Assembly: GCA_947624235.1 (NCBI GenBank)
Contig: CANQJK010000005.1
Span: 1-49,857 of the forward strand
DNA from: an uncultured Clostridia bacterium
GTDB taxonomy: Bacteria > Bacillota > Clostridia > Christensenellales > CAG-314
Direction: 5' to 3'
DNA: 49,857 nt
In this document: positions 1-9,054 of the stretch, in pieces
Position numbering within the stretch: the stretch's first letter is position 1
Layout of the letters: each line of letters starts with the position of its first letter
Notes under the pieces: model-generated
Databases searched by the model: none
What the model was told of the DNA's origin: nothing
Seen by the model: the letters and a program-made list of their open reading frames with translations, nothing else
Program-made: the position numbers and the translations under genes

Positions 1-209
1 GCACCGAGTGGGGTTTACATGTACGCGTTGTCACCAAAACGTATGTAGGCTCTTACCCTGCATTTCCACCCTTACAGTTTTCACTGCGGTATATTTCTGT
101 TGCACTTTCCTTGAAGTCGCCTTCACAGGCCGTTAGCCTGCACTCTTGCTCTGTGGTGCTCGGACTTTCCTCGTGAGCAAGCTCACGCAACCGTCTGGCT
201 GTCTCTTGC
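1..209 (-). ncRNA. rnpB: RNase P RNA, 5' part (cut by left window edge)
   Basis: This is the catalytic RNA of RNase P, which matures the 5' ends of tRNAs. Read on the minus strand it contains the conserved GAGGAAAGTCCGAGC block at about 151-165, the AACGGCCTGTGAAGG stretch, the ACAGAAATATACCGC block, and the AAGGGTGGAAATGCAGGGTAAGAGC block near 50-75. These are hallmarks of bacterial type A RNase P RNA. The P3-like hairpin CGTGAG-CTTG-CTCACG lies just before the first block. Only about 209 nt lie in the window, and the 3' half (including the ACAGAA-type 3' motif) is beyond position 1. The 5' end is inferred from the promoter at 216-244. It lies downstream of the radical SAM operon in the same direction. 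Confidence 0.93.
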
Positions 210-215
210 ACACAA

Positions 216-244
216 ATTGTACAGCAATCGGGCAAATTTGTCAA
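216..244 (-). promoter_or_regulatory. rnpB promoter
   Basis: On the minus strand TTGACA (239-244) and TACAAT (216-221) are separated by exactly 17 nt, a near-consensus housekeeping promoter. Transcription should start near 207-209, which matches the expected 5' end of RNase P RNA. Confidence 0.85.
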
Positions 245-450
245 ACAAATACCCGTCCTGTTGTCTGCGTTTTACCGCTGTACCACTTGCCTACAACCGC
301 TATCGACAGGGCGACAGGGACTTATCGCGCTTTGGCGCCGTCGCAAAACTCGACCGCGAAGGTTGGAAACGGTCCTGCCATCCGTGTTCTCCCTTTACAT
401 ACCGCCCTGTTTGCAAAAAATTTCAAAAATCGGGGAAAAGTTTTTGCAAA

Positions 451-1083
451 TTACTTGTTGCCGATATTGCTCAGGTACTCGTCGGCGGGCACGTCGTTTA
501 CAAAAGCCGTTGTTTTGACTATGCTGTAATCCCCTTTGAGGCGGTGCTTGTTGAACAAGTGCAAAACAAGGCGGTCGGGGCGCAGATTGTCGTTACCTAT
601 TGCAAGAGTGACAAGCGCATTGTCGCTGTCCAACCTTTGCGCTCCGTAAATTTTGTCCTCCACGTTTTTGGTGACAAGTTTGCCTCTGTCGTTGTAGATG
701 ATCTCGTAACCTTTTGCGGTTATTTCCTCTACGACATCGCCTATGCCTTTCGCGCTCAGACGAAACTCGGCGCGGTTCAACGTCCCTGCCAAATTGACCG
801 TGGCGTCGAATTGACGGACAAAGCGAATGCCTTTGGGACAGACGGAATTCAATTTGTCGAGCAACATATCCTTGCAGTCGGTGCGCACGGATACATATTC
901 GGCGTAACTTTCCACGCCGAGAGCAAGCGGAGGAGAAAAGCCCAATTCCATGTGGGGATTGAAACCCTGCGAATACTCCGCTTCCACTCCCGCCCTGCGA
1001 AACAGGTAGGTGACGGCGCGCAAATTGTCCACATGAGACACAAGGGACGCCGTTGATGTTTTGGTAAATTTGAAAATAAGCAT
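451..1083 (-). CDS. DUF2344 / TIGR03936 family protein (radical SAM partner)
   Basis: The 210-residue product begins MLIFKFTKTSTASLVSHVDN and carries the family's pattern of an early SHVD segment, then SQGFNPHMELGFSPPLALGVES. This matches the TIGR03936/DUF2344 family, which usually sits directly after a TIGR03960-type radical SAM gene. In some genomes it is fused to it. The molecular role is not established; an RNA-modification function is often suspected. I chose the ATG at 1081-1083, where homology begins, rather than the longer open frame to 1317, which would overlap the upstream gene. It starts 11 nt after the radical SAM stop codon, so the two are very likely co-transcribed. rnpB follows 240 nt downstream with its own promoter. 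Confidence 0.85.
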   Translation of the reverse strand: MLIFKFTKTSTASLVSHVDNLRAVTYLFRRAGVEAEYSQGFNPHMELGFSPPLALGVESYAEYVSVRTDCKDMLLDKLNSVCPKGIRFVRQFDATVNLAGTLNRAEFRLSAKGIGDVVEEITAKGYEIIYNDRGKLVTKNVEDKIYGAQRLDSDNALVTLAIGNDNLRPDRLVLHLFNKHRLKGDYSIVKTTAFVNDVPADEYLSNIGNK

Positions 1084-1094
1084 GACTTTAACTT

Positions 1095-2903
1095 CTAATT
1101 TTTTTTGATATTTCCGTGCGTATCCTTGCAATAGCCGTATTTGTTGAGTCCGCAACCGTTGCACTGTTTGTTGCATGAGGGGGTGGCGGTTTCGTTTAGC
1201 GCCTTGACGTACTCGCTTTTGAGGTAGTCTTTCGTTACGCCGATATCCACAAAATCCCACGGCAAAACTTCGTCCGTTGTTTTTGCGCCGACTATTTGCT
1301 CCACATCTATCGAGCACTGCTCAAACGCCTTGCGGTAGTGTTCGTAACTGTAATACTCGCCCCAGGCGTCAAAACGTGCGCCGTCCTTGTACGCAAGATA
1401 CAACGCGTCCGCAACGCTACGCCCTGCGCGAGCGAGCACCGCTTCCAGCACGGAGCAATCGTAGTCGTTATAAGCAAATTCGACGCCCGCCCGTTTCAAA
1501 GCGTCAAAAAGATACTTTTGTTTCGCCTCTATGTCCTCGCGCTTGGCAAAAGCGCACCACTGAAAGGGCGTAAAAGGCTTGGGTATAAACGTAGACGCGG
1601 AAACGTACAAACGCAATCCTTTCGCCGAAGTACGCGTACGTTTGTAAAGCGTTTTTACGCGACAAGCAAGGTCGCATATGCCTTGTACGTCCTCCATTGT
1701 TTCCGTTGGAAGCCCCAACATAAAATACAATTTTACGGAGGAATATCCCTCGCCGAACGCCTCGGCAAGCGTGCCGAAAATGTCCTCTTCGGTGATATTT
1801 TTGTTGATAACGTTCCTCAGCCGTTGAGTGCCCGCTTCGGGAGCGAACGTAAGGGAACTTTTGCGATTTCCCTTTGCCATTGTGCCCTTGAAACTATCCA
1901 AACGGAGGCTGGGCAAATTGAGTTGAACGTGATTTTTTTCGGCATAGGGATACAACTTGGAAAGCAATTCCTCCAAACCGCTGTAATCGCTTGTGGAAAG
2001 ACTGTTGAGGGACAGTTCGTCATAGCCCGTAGATTCCAACAGATCCTTGCACAGTTCAAACGCATTGTCTGCCGTGCGTTCGCGCACGGGACGGTAGATA
2101 AATCCCGCCTGACAAAACCTGCAACCGTTTGCGCAACCGCGATAAAGCTCGGCTACCGCGCGGTCGTGAATGATCTCCATGCCGGGCACAAGTTGCGTGT
2201 GTGGTGTGAACACGGTGTTAAGATCCGACTCTATGTTTCGCCAAACGCGTCTTTCGGGCACGGACGCCACTTTGTCGTTGACGTAGACCGCGGGGTGTAA
2301 ACTTGGCACATAAATACAGTCGTAATGTTCGTCCACATAGCGCAAAAAGTCCGCTTTTTTTACCCCATATTGCGATTTTTGCAATTTGTAGTCCTCTATT
2401 ATCTGTTTCCACGGCGTTTCGCCCTCGCCTACGAAAAAGAAATCGAAGTACTTGTAGATAGGTTCGGGGTTGACTGTGCACGGTCCGCCTGCGACGATAA
2501 AGGGAAATTCTTCGTCCCTGTCGCTTGCGCAAACGGGTATGCCCGCCAGTTCCAACATATAAAAGATGTTGCTGTAACACAACTCGTACTGCAAGCTGAA
2601 TCCCACAAAATCAAAGTCTTTGAGAGGGCGTTGCGTTTCGAGACTGCACAGCGACAGCCCGTTGTCTTTCAAGTATTGAGCGTAGTCCTCAAAGGGGGCG
2701 TAGCACCGTTCGCAAACCACCCTGTCTATCGAATTGAACAAATAATACAAAATGCGAACGCCCAAATTGGACATTCCCACTTCGTAACTGTCGGCAACGC
2801 ACATGCAGAAGCGCACGTCGCACGGCTTGTCCATATCGGGCACATTGTATTCCCCTCCGAAATAACGGTAGGGTTTTTGCACGCTGTCCGTAAGTTTTGT
2901 CAC
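1095..2903 (-). CDS. TIGR03960-type radical SAM protein with B12-binding-like N-terminus
   Basis: The 602-residue product has an N-terminal cobalamin-binding-like domain (about 1-200, with SYEVGMSNLGVRIL and the GEGETPW segment) followed by a radical SAM core. The iron-sulfur ligands are visible as C257, C261 and C264 in the CxxxCxxC motif of RGCANGCRFCQAG. The C-terminus carries a further cysteine set (CNKQCNGCGLNKYGYC), suggesting a second metal site. This family is widespread in Firmicutes, is uncharacterised biochemically, and pairs with DUF2344 proteins as here. It starts 9 nt after the hexokinase stop. A methylthiotransferase or RNA-modifying activity is possible but unproven. Confidence 0.88.
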   Translation of the reverse strand: MTKLTDSVQKPYRYFGGEYNVPDMDKPCDVRFCMCVADSYEVGMSNLGVRILYYLFNSIDRVVCERCYAPFEDYAQYLKDNGLSLCSLETQRPLKDFDFVGFSLQYELCYSNIFYMLELAGIPVCASDRDEEFPFIVAGGPCTVNPEPIYKYFDFFFVGEGETPWKQIIEDYKLQKSQYGVKKADFLRYVDEHYDCIYVPSLHPAVYVNDKVASVPERRVWRNIESDLNTVFTPHTQLVPGMEIIHDRAVAELYRGCANGCRFCQAGFIYRPVRERTADNAFELCKDLLESTGYDELSLNSLSTSDYSGLEELLSKLYPYAEKNHVQLNLPSLRLDSFKGTMAKGNRKSSLTFAPEAGTQRLRNVINKNITEEDIFGTLAEAFGEGYSSVKLYFMLGLPTETMEDVQGICDLACRVKTLYKRTRTSAKGLRLYVSASTFIPKPFTPFQWCAFAKREDIEAKQKYLFDALKRAGVEFAYNDYDCSVLEAVLARAGRSVADALYLAYKDGARFDAWGEYYSYEHYRKAFEQCSIDVEQIVGAKTTDEVLPWDFVDIGVTKDYLKSEYVKALNETATPSCNKQCNGCGLNKYGYCKDTHGNIKKN

Positions 2904-2912
2904 GTTTTTCTC

Positions 2913-4166
2913 CTATTTTAGCACCATTGTTGCCATGAGCGTGCCCACAAGATTGAGTTCCTCGCCCTGCACTATTTTGTAACCGATACCGCGTTTTCCC
3001 AAAATTTCCGACAGATAACTTTCAAAATATTTGCGGTAATTGCGCAATTTGTTGAACGTCGTCCCTTCTGCGACTATTGCCACAGGCTTACTCTTGTCCT
3101 TGCAGGAGGCTATTGCCAAAGCGGAATTGACGATCGCGCCCATTTTCGCCGAACGAAGTATCAACAAATCGCAAATTTGTCGCGCTGTTGCCAAGTCCTT
3201 TGCGTTTTGGAAAGAACAAAGGGAGTTGTCGCCCTCCATAAAGTCGGATACGTACTTCAATTCAAAGGGTTGCAGACGGGCTTCCCCTTCGAACAGCCCC
3301 TCATCGCGGGCAACGCATAGCGCCTCGTACATTAGGTCGGCAAGATATTTTCCGCTGGTCATTTTTTCAAACAGTTGTTTGTCGGGCAACGCCGTGCGCG
3401 CCACCGTCGTGCGGTCGAAATCGCCCTGTTCGAAACCTGCAAAATTTCCGCATTCGGTGTTGACGAGCATCTTTCCCGAAGGCAGACCTTTCACTTTGAC
3501 GATATTTTGCGTGTCCTCTATGTAGCACACGTTTGTACCCGTGCCGTAGATGTAGCCGAGATAGGCGGAAAACTGCTCGTTCGAAGTCGCCATTCCGCCC
3601 AACAACGTCGCAACGGTGTCGTTGAGAATGACTATTTTGCGTGGCGTAGCGTCGTACTTTCGGCAAGCTTCGAGCGTTTGCTCACCCACCTTTGTGCCTA
3701 CTACCTGCGGAGCCTTGACCTCTTTGGAAAACATCACTACCCTGCCGTCCACGTCCTGCCCCATATCCACTTGATAGGAAAAGCAAAAACCTATGTTTTG
3801 CGCCTGCGGTAGCAGGGGAGCGATCCTGCTTGCAATGGCGCCGTAAAACTCCTCTTTGGACAGTTCTGTATCGGACGCGGGCATTTTGCTCTTGGAGAGT
3901 TGTTCGATATGAACTTTGCCCTCGTCGTCGAAACAACCCAAAGCGCACCGAAAGTTAGTTCCCCCAGCGTCTATCAAAATACGCTTGGAACCTGTTTTGA
4001 TCGCGTTTCTGTCGATATCCCTCAAATAGGTGGGTATCATAGGCAAACCGCCGTCGCGCCCTTCCAAGCCCAACCGCATTTGCGTCCAAAACCTTTCAAG
4101 CGACCGCTCTACGTCCACATTGTCCGCGCTTTGTTTGTGACTGAACAAAAATTCCCCTGCCGTCAT
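2913..4166 (-). CDS. Hexokinase, eukaryotic-type (hexokinase family 1/2 fold)
   Basis: The predicted cytosolic enzyme phosphorylates a hexose at C6 using ATP. The 417-residue protein follows the eukaryotic hexokinase pattern rather than the bacterial ROK or Glk pattern: phosphate loop LIDAGGTNFRCAL (about 64-76), GFCFSYQ, a FSKEVKAP sugar-contact segment, LNDTVATLL with the likely catalytic base D183, IYGTGTNVCYIED, VNTECGNFAG and FEKMTSGKYL. All key blocks are present, so activity is likely. Its ATG overlaps the TGA of the upstream exonuclease gene (ATGA at 4163-4166), implying translational coupling. Substrate range cannot be read from sequence. Confidence 0.88.
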   Translation of the reverse strand: MTAGEFLFSHKQSADNVDVERSLERFWTQMRLGLEGRDGGLPMIPTYLRDIDRNAIKTGSKRILIDAGGTNFRCALGCFDDEGKVHIEQLSKSKMPASDTELSKEEFYGAIASRIAPLLPQAQNIGFCFSYQVDMGQDVDGRVVMFSKEVKAPQVVGTKVGEQTLEACRKYDATPRKIVILNDTVATLLGGMATSNEQFSAYLGYIYGTGTNVCYIEDTQNIVKVKGLPSGKMLVNTECGNFAGFEQGDFDRTTVARTALPDKQLFEKMTSGKYLADLMYEALCVARDEGLFEGEARLQPFELKYVSDFMEGDNSLCSFQNAKDLATARQICDLLILRSAKMGAIVNSALAIASCKDKSKPVAIVAEGTTFNKLRNYRKYFESYLSEILGKRGIGYKIVQGEELNLVGTLMATMVLK

Positions 4167-5110
4167 AACAGTTTGTCCTCCAAAATATCCTCTATCGTTG
4201 CTATTTGCAATAAGCCTTGATCGTTCAATTCGTTTACGCGCTTTTCGCGCATGACGTCTTGTTGTGAAACGTTATCTCCCTTGACATATACGTTGCACTT
4301 GAACAGTTTTGACGTGTAACGTCCGCCCTTTTGCGCAATTTTTGTCAGCACTTCGTACAGTTGCGGACTATTGCTCAACTCCAACGAACGCGCAAGGGAA
4401 AACACTTTTTTTCCGTATTCTCTGCTTGTCGGTTTTACCGTTGCAATATATTCCTTTATTTGCTCTATCGCCATTTGAGTGACCTTTTTCTTGGAGACCT
4501 GTCCCAAAAGCGATACGGGACGCGTCAATTGAAAATTGCTGTTGGATCCAACGCGGACAAGGTACTTTTCCGACAGTTCCGCAACGGAAAGCCCGCTTTG
4601 TTGCACCAGATACTTCAACGTGAGCATAGACACATACGCGTCCTCTTCGGAATTGTGCTGAACAAAGGAAACGCCCATCTCGGTGGCGATCTTGGACAAC
4701 GCCTTTACTTCGCTTTCCTGCTTGTACAATCTGTACAACAATTGCGAATCGGTAAATTCAAAATCTATCGAGGGCAAATGGTAGCGTTCGCACGCCTTGT
4801 TGAGCATGCGCACGTCGCTGTCTACGGCATGTCCGAACACCATATATTCTTTGTCGGTAAGCAACGTCTTTAACCGCGGATATATCTCGCGAAAATCGGG
4901 CGAGGAAGCAAGCAACTTTTTGTCCAAATGAAGATCGATACCCACGTTTGCGCGCGTACCGTTGAGATTGTATTTTGTTTTGGGATTGATCCAAATGTTT
5001 TCTCTGAATAAAATGTTAAACTGTTCGTCGGCGATCACCACTCCCACACTACATATGCTGGACAGCATGTAACCGTTTGCCGCTTCGATGTCGAAAGCCA
5101 AATATTTCAT
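4163..5110 (-). CDS. DEDDh 3'-5' exonuclease (DnaQ-like) with C-terminal extension
   Basis: The 315-residue protein opens with an exonuclease domain (about 1-175). FDIEAA gives the DxE metal pair near residue 7, GHAVDSDVRML gives motif II, and HNSEED provides the HxxxxD of motif III. This is the RNase T/DNA polymerase III epsilon class acting on DNA or RNA 3' ends. The C-terminal 130 residues, lysine-rich and ending in an acidic tail, are not recognised. The segment near 265-285 is only vaguely like the start of a BRCT domain. It is the first gene of a four-gene operon, with promoter at 5131-5159 and AGGA upstream of the ATG. Confidence 0.85.
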   Translation of the reverse strand: MKYLAFDIEAANGYMLSSICSVGVVIADEQFNILFRENIWINPKTKYNLNGTRANVGIDLHLDKKLLASSPDFREIYPRLKTLLTDKEYMVFGHAVDSDVRMLNKACERYHLPSIDFEFTDSQLLYRLYKQESEVKALSKIATEMGVSFVQHNSEEDAYVSMLTLKYLVQQSGLSVAELSEKYLVRVGSNSNFQLTRPVSLLGQVSKKKVTQMAIEQIKEYIATVKPTSREYGKKVFSLARSLELSNSPQLYEVLTKIAQKGGRYTSKLFKCNVYVKGDNVSQQDVMREKRVNELNDQGLLQIATIEDILEDKLL

Positions 5111-5130
5111 TGCAAATTCCTACCGCCTAT

Positions 5131-5159
5131 ACTTTACCAAATTCGGCGGTTTTTTGCAA
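5131..5159 (-). promoter_or_regulatory. Promoter of the exonuclease-hexokinase-radical SAM operon
   Basis: On the minus strand TTGCAA (5154-5159) and TAAAGT (5131-5136) are spaced by 17 nt. The expected start near 5124 leaves a short leader that holds the AGGA ribosome site. Confidence 0.6.
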
Positions 5160-5203
5160 GAAAAACATTACAAAAAGTAGAAAAGCGCCTTGTCGAGGTA
5201 AAA

Positions 5204-5617
5204 TCAACGCTCTTCGTCGATGTGTTGCTCCTGTTTATTTTTCTTTTTGCGCAAGACGGCAAATTTTATCGCCACGACAAGTTGCCACGCGCCCACTACC
5301 GTCAAAAATACCGCAAAACAATATCTCAACACCTTGTTGCTTGCCACGTCCGCCACCAAAGCCCCAACGACGGCAAAAATCAACGCGGGCACGATAAGCA
5401 ACCAGATGTGCGTTTTGACTATAAGCTTGTTTTTGGCATGAAAAATGAGAGCAACGCAACACATGGGCAGAAAGCTGATGAGATTTATCGACTGAATGGT
5501 TTTTTGCGAAATGTCGAGAAAACTGAGCAAGGGCACCAACACGGTGCCTCCGCCCATGCCCATTCCGCCCACTATTCCCGCCAAAAAGCCGAAAAGTATC
5601 AATAAAAAAATGTGCAT
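5204..5617 (-). CDS. TauE/SafE family half-transporter, second of a pair
   Basis: The 137-residue integral membrane protein has about four hydrophobic segments and the glycine-rich signature GGMGMGGGTVLVPL near the N-terminus, typical of the TauE/SafE (sulfite/organosulfonate exporter-like) family. Full-length members have two such halves (about 250 residues), whereas this gene encodes one half. The ATG at 5615-5617 has AGGAGG six nt upstream. The longer open frame to 5770 would overlap the neighbouring gene. It lies 8 nt after the other half at 5626-5991, so the two probably assemble as a heterodimer. The substrate is unknown. Confidence 0.82.
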   Translation of the reverse strand: MHIFLLILFGFLAGIVGGMGMGGGTVLVPLLSFLDISQKTIQSINLISFLPMCCVALIFHAKNKLIVKTHIWLLIVPALIFAVVGALVADVASNKVLRYCFAVFLTVVGAWQLVVAIKFAVLRKKKNKQEQHIDEER

Positions 5618-5625
5618 GAGCCCTC

Positions 5626-5991
5626 CTAAAAGAAAAGTTTGATACCGCCCGCTATCAATACCAAAGCAAACAATATTTTTGCCACAGTGCCGTTGAGTTT
5701 GCTCAACAGCAACGCCCCGACTATACCGCCCGCAACGACTCCCAGCGTTGCCCACAAAGTGGGTATCCAATCTACGTTACCCTTGACGAGGTACACCAAA
5801 GCGCTAACAAACGTCAGGGGCAATATCACCAACAACGCCGTTGCCTGCGAATACTTTTGGTGCAATTTGAGCACCGCAAGCATAAGAGTGACTATCACCA
5901 CTCCGCCTCCGCCACCCAAAAATCCGTTTATAAAACCCGCAACGGCGGAAAAAATTATCAATATCCACTTGTTTTTTGCCGTTAAATTCAT
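5626..5991 (-). CDS. TauE/SafE family half-transporter, first of a pair
   Basis: The 121-residue membrane protein has about four hydrophobic helices and the family signature GFLGGGGGVVIVTLML at about 23-38. It is the partner of the half-size protein just downstream and lies in the same direction 8 nt away. Together the two equal one normal TauE/SafE exporter. Split pairs of this type occur in Firmicutes. No cysteine or extra domain suggests the substrate. Confidence 0.82.
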   Translation of the reverse strand: MNLTAKNKWILIIFSAVAGFINGFLGGGGGVVIVTLMLAVLKLHQKYSQATALLVILPLTFVSALVYLVKGNVDWIPTLWATLGVVAGGIVGALLLSKLNGTVAKILFALVLIAGGIKLFF

Positions 5992-6030
5992 GTTTATTGT
6001 ATCCTAATTTATTTAATAGCTTTATTTTGA

Positions 6031-6060
6031 TTGACTTTTTATTTTAGTTTGTATTAAAAT
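6031..6060 (+). promoter_or_regulatory. Promoter of the 925-residue surface protein gene
   Basis: TTGACT (6031-6036) and TAAAAT (6055-6060) lie 18 nt apart in a very AT-rich stretch, 67 nt before the ATG at 6127. Confidence 0.5.
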
Positions 6061-6126
6061 AAAGACACGTATGTATTGAGGTTTGTCCAAAATACAAAAA
6101 ACTACTTGAAAAGGTAACGAAAAACT

Positions 6127-8904
6127 ATGAGCAAGAAAACGAAAACAGCAGTTAAACCGTTATCGGAAAACACGCGCAAGGCTATCATCATTACAGCCAT
6201 AATCGTGGTTGCAGTGGTCATACTGTCCGTTGCGCTTGCTCTGATACTGAAACCTGCACAAAACACACCTTCGGCTAACGATCCCGGTTCTACCGGCAGT
6301 TCTTCCCTTACTATCCGTAACGGGGACTTCTTCTACACCAGTTCGGACGACACGGCTTACCCCAAGACCGCCCAAAACTGGTCGAGATACGGTTACAAAG
6401 CTGTTCAGGGATCGTCGCATGACTTCGAATCGCTGTCCACCAACGAAAATGCCGTTATGGGCATTGTGACGACGGCATCTGACGGCGACGGCGACACTTG
6501 GGATACCGTAACGAACGATTTGGCGTCGGAAAACATCACGGGCGTCACAAACCCCGGCAAACACGATGACGAGCTTGCCGACGACAACGTTTATATGATC
6601 GCCACAAAACAAGCCACAACTGCCAGCATACTTTCCGACAGTTTCAGCGTAAGTAGCGGAAAATCCGTCAAGATCACCGTGTGGCTCAATACCGCGCAAC
6701 TCAAAGAGGGTAGCAAAGCCGTTGTTATGCTTCAAAAATCCACCGTTTCGGCAAAGGCGGAAAATTGGTACGCCTACAACTTTGACGTGGGAAGAAGCGA
6801 CGCCACGCAGGATAACGGATGGACAAAATTGGAGTTCTACATCTTCAACCGCGAATCCAGCACAAAATACATTCGCCTGAGCGTGGGTATCGGCAATGTG
6901 TACAGCGGAGAGGAAGGTCTCGATCTTTTGCCCGGTGAAACGGAAGACGCCGAAAAACAACCCATCACGGGCGAGGGCGTACTGTTTGTGGACGACATCA
7001 CCTACGAAGAAGTGACGGCTAACGACTACCGCAATGTTGTAGACGCGGAAAACGCCGAGGATAGCACCGCCTTCAAGATCATCGAAAACGAGGATATCGA
7101 GGACGAAAGCAAATACCTCTCTTGGGACGTGCAAAACAGTGGCGACAACGTAGACCTGTACACTACTTCCGAACAATTCAGCGCAAGCGGAGAGGAATAC
7201 TTCCCCTTTACCGACAGAGACGACTTCTACAAGAAAGCCGAAAATGCCGATAACACGACCGAGACCGAAGGCGAACAGTCGGCAAAAGTCGCAAGCGGAT
7301 TTACCATTTACAAACTCAGTCACAAAGGCGAAACGACAGATCCTATCGGTTTCAGACTTAACGTGGGAGAAGCCGATATAGGTGTTTCAAAGGGAGAGCA
7401 CGGCGGTATCAAAACGTTGTACAGCCTGCTTCAAAAGGACCACCACCACATCAGCTTTTGGGTGAGAGTTGACCAAGTCAACAAAGTTTCCAAAGTCAAC
7501 ATTTACGTTCAGTCCTACAATCCCGACGCGACGACCGACGACAAGTGGGAGGACGTGAAAAACGGAAGTTGGACGGCACAGGTTTCCAACCAAGAGATCG
7601 ACACCGACTCCAACTGCGGATGGATCAAATACGACGTGTACATCAAACCCGACGCGCAATTGAAAGAAATATCCATACTTGTGACATTGGGTAGCAAGGA
7701 CGGTGTGTACACGCAGGAACAGCAAGAAAACAATCTGTATCCCGACGGAACGCTGTATGTTACCAGCTCCGCTTACGAAAAGATCTCCTCCAAGGACTAC
7801 AACAACGCAAGTAGCGGAACATACGCAAAGAAATTGGACCTCATCGGCGATTCGGCGACAACAAGCGTAACAAACGGAAGTTTCAGCACGCTCAACAACA
7901 CCGCCGTTCAACCCACGGGCTGGACGCCTGCATTTGCGGGATCAAACATACTCTACCGCGACGGCAGAGGCGATGAAGAAATAAGTGGCATTACAAGACT
8001 TGCCAAAGACGTGGAAGGAAGCCAGATCCAACGCGGATTTGACCAAAATCACGGTTGGGACGACGAACAAAACAACGTGTTGCTCATCAAAAACAACGTC
8101 GCGACAAGTTACGGATATTTCTCGGGCGAAGTTACCCTTTCTTCCAGAAGCATCTATGTGCTGTCGGTACTGGCAAAGGGAGAGGGAGCGCACTTCTACC
8201 TGTTGAACACAGACACGACGCTCGAAAGAAGTGAAAGATTGCTTGCCGAGGGCAAACAGAGCGGTAACGAATCCTCCTTCGGACAACCCGTAGCAACAGA
8301 CGAATTGCAAAACGGCTGGACGCGTTACTACATCGTGGTAGTTACAGGCAACGATTCCAAGACGGTTCGCGTTGCATTGTTCAACGGAACGTTGGACGGC
8401 AAACAACTCAATAAAGGCGACGTGTATTTCGATCAAGTGCAAATGAGAACACTGGGCAGTTACTCCACCGCCGACGATCCCGATTGGGAAGAGGACCAAG
8501 AAAACAAAAAGTACATTGTCAATTGGTCAATGGGCAGTTACAAGTTGAACGGCGAAGATCTTTCCGTGAAAGACCTGCTCACCAAAGAACAAGTTGAGTT
8601 GCTTGTAAATGTGGGCGCTCTCGAACTGGAAACGGACGAAGTCGCCAAAGACGGCGAACTGAGCGCACTGCTCAAAGACAGCAAGAACCTTCCTACGGAA
8701 GAAGATTGGAACGCTATGCTCACTGTCCCCGCAGAGGAAGAGTCGGAAGAAAACACTGAACAAGAAGAAACTGTAACGCGCGAGCCTGTCGATCTCGGCT
8801 TGTTATTCTCCGTCATTTCCAGCGTAGCGCTCGTTGCGGCACTGCTTGTCGTCATTGTTGTAAAGATTTTCAAAAACAGAAGAAATCAAAAGAAAGCGGC
8901 ATAG
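6127..8904 (+). CDS. Large extracytoplasmic protein with membrane segments at both ends
   Basis: The 925-residue product has a short basic cytosolic tail, a hydrophobic helix at about 19-41, a long polar acidic region, and a second helix at about 891-912 followed by the basic tail KIFKNRRNQKKAA. The most likely topology is both termini inside and an 850-residue domain outside. That region contains at least two beta-sandwich-like units opening with an NGDF/NGSF motif (near 58 and 580) and later GW pairs, reminiscent of carbohydrate-binding or galactose-binding-like modules. No catalytic motif is visible. It is a single-gene unit with its own promoter and a terminator at 8937-8971. I cannot assign a function; a cell-envelope binding or scaffold role is inferred. 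Confidence 0.8.
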   Translation: MSKKTKTAVKPLSENTRKAIIITAIIVVAVVILSVALALILKPAQNTPSANDPGSTGSSSLTIRNGDFFYTSSDDTAYPKTAQNWSRYGYKAVQGSSHDFESLSTNENAVMGIVTTASDGDGDTWDTVTNDLASENITGVTNPGKHDDELADDNVYMIATKQATTASILSDSFSVSSGKSVKITVWLNTAQLKEGSKAVVMLQKSTVSAKAENWYAYNFDVGRSDATQDNGWTKLEFYIFNRESSTKYIRLSVGIGNVYSGEEGLDLLPGETEDAEKQPITGEGVLFVDDITYEEVTANDYRNVVDAENAEDSTAFKIIENEDIEDESKYLSWDVQNSGDNVDLYTTSEQFSASGEEYFPFTDRDDFYKKAENADNTTETEGEQSAKVASGFTIYKLSHKGETTDPIGFRLNVGEADIGVSKGEHGGIKTLYSLLQKDHHHISFWVRVDQVNKVSKVNIYVQSYNPDATTDDKWEDVKNGSWTAQVSNQEIDTDSNCGWIKYDVYIKPDAQLKEISILVTLGSKDGVYTQEQQENNLYPDGTLYVTSSAYEKISSKDYNNASSGTYAKKLDLIGDSATTSVTNGSFSTLNNTAVQPTGWTPAFAGSNILYRDGRGDEEISGITRLAKDVEGSQIQRGFDQNHGWDDEQNNVLLIKNNVATSYGYFSGEVTLSSRSIYVLSVLAKGEGAHFYLLNTDTTLERSERLLAEGKQSGNESSFGQPVATDELQNGWTRYYIVVVTGNDSKTVRVALFNGTLDGKQLNKGDVYFDQVQMRTLGSYSTADDPDWEEDQENKKYIVNWSMGSYKLNGEDLSVKDLLTKEQVELLVNVGALELETDEVAKDGELSALLKDSKNLPTEEDWNAMLTVPAEEESEENTEQEETVTREPVDLGLLFSVISSVALVAALLVVIVVKIFKNRRNQKKAA

Positions 8905-8936
8905 CGATAGATCGAAAAATTCATAGTTTACTAAAA

Positions 8937-8971
8937 AGGGCGATGCAAAAAACTTGCGTCGCTCTCTTTTT
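8937..8971. terminator. Bidirectional intrinsic terminator
   Basis: A 12-bp stem (8937-8948 with 8954-8965, two G-U pairs on the plus strand) is followed by CTTTTT. On the other strand it is followed by TTTTT. It can end both the 6127-8904 gene and the shikimate operon coming from the right. Confidence 0.8.
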
Positions 8972-9054
8972 ATTGAATTTTGTCTTTATATTAAATAACT
9001 ATAACTATTTACTTGGGATCACGCAATTCCATTGCCCGTTACTTGGACGTAAAA

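Noticed and set aside
53..244. 63-codon minus-strand open frame
   Set aside because: It lies inside the RNase P RNA gene, whose conserved blocks explain the sequence.
217..1056. 279-codon plus-strand open frame
   Set aside because: It is antisense to the DUF2344 gene and the intergenic region, with no homology and no ribosome site.
7387..7911. 174-codon minus-strand frame and other frames opposite the 925-residue gene
   Set aside because: They are antisense shadows of a long plus-strand gene with promoter, ribosome site and terminator.
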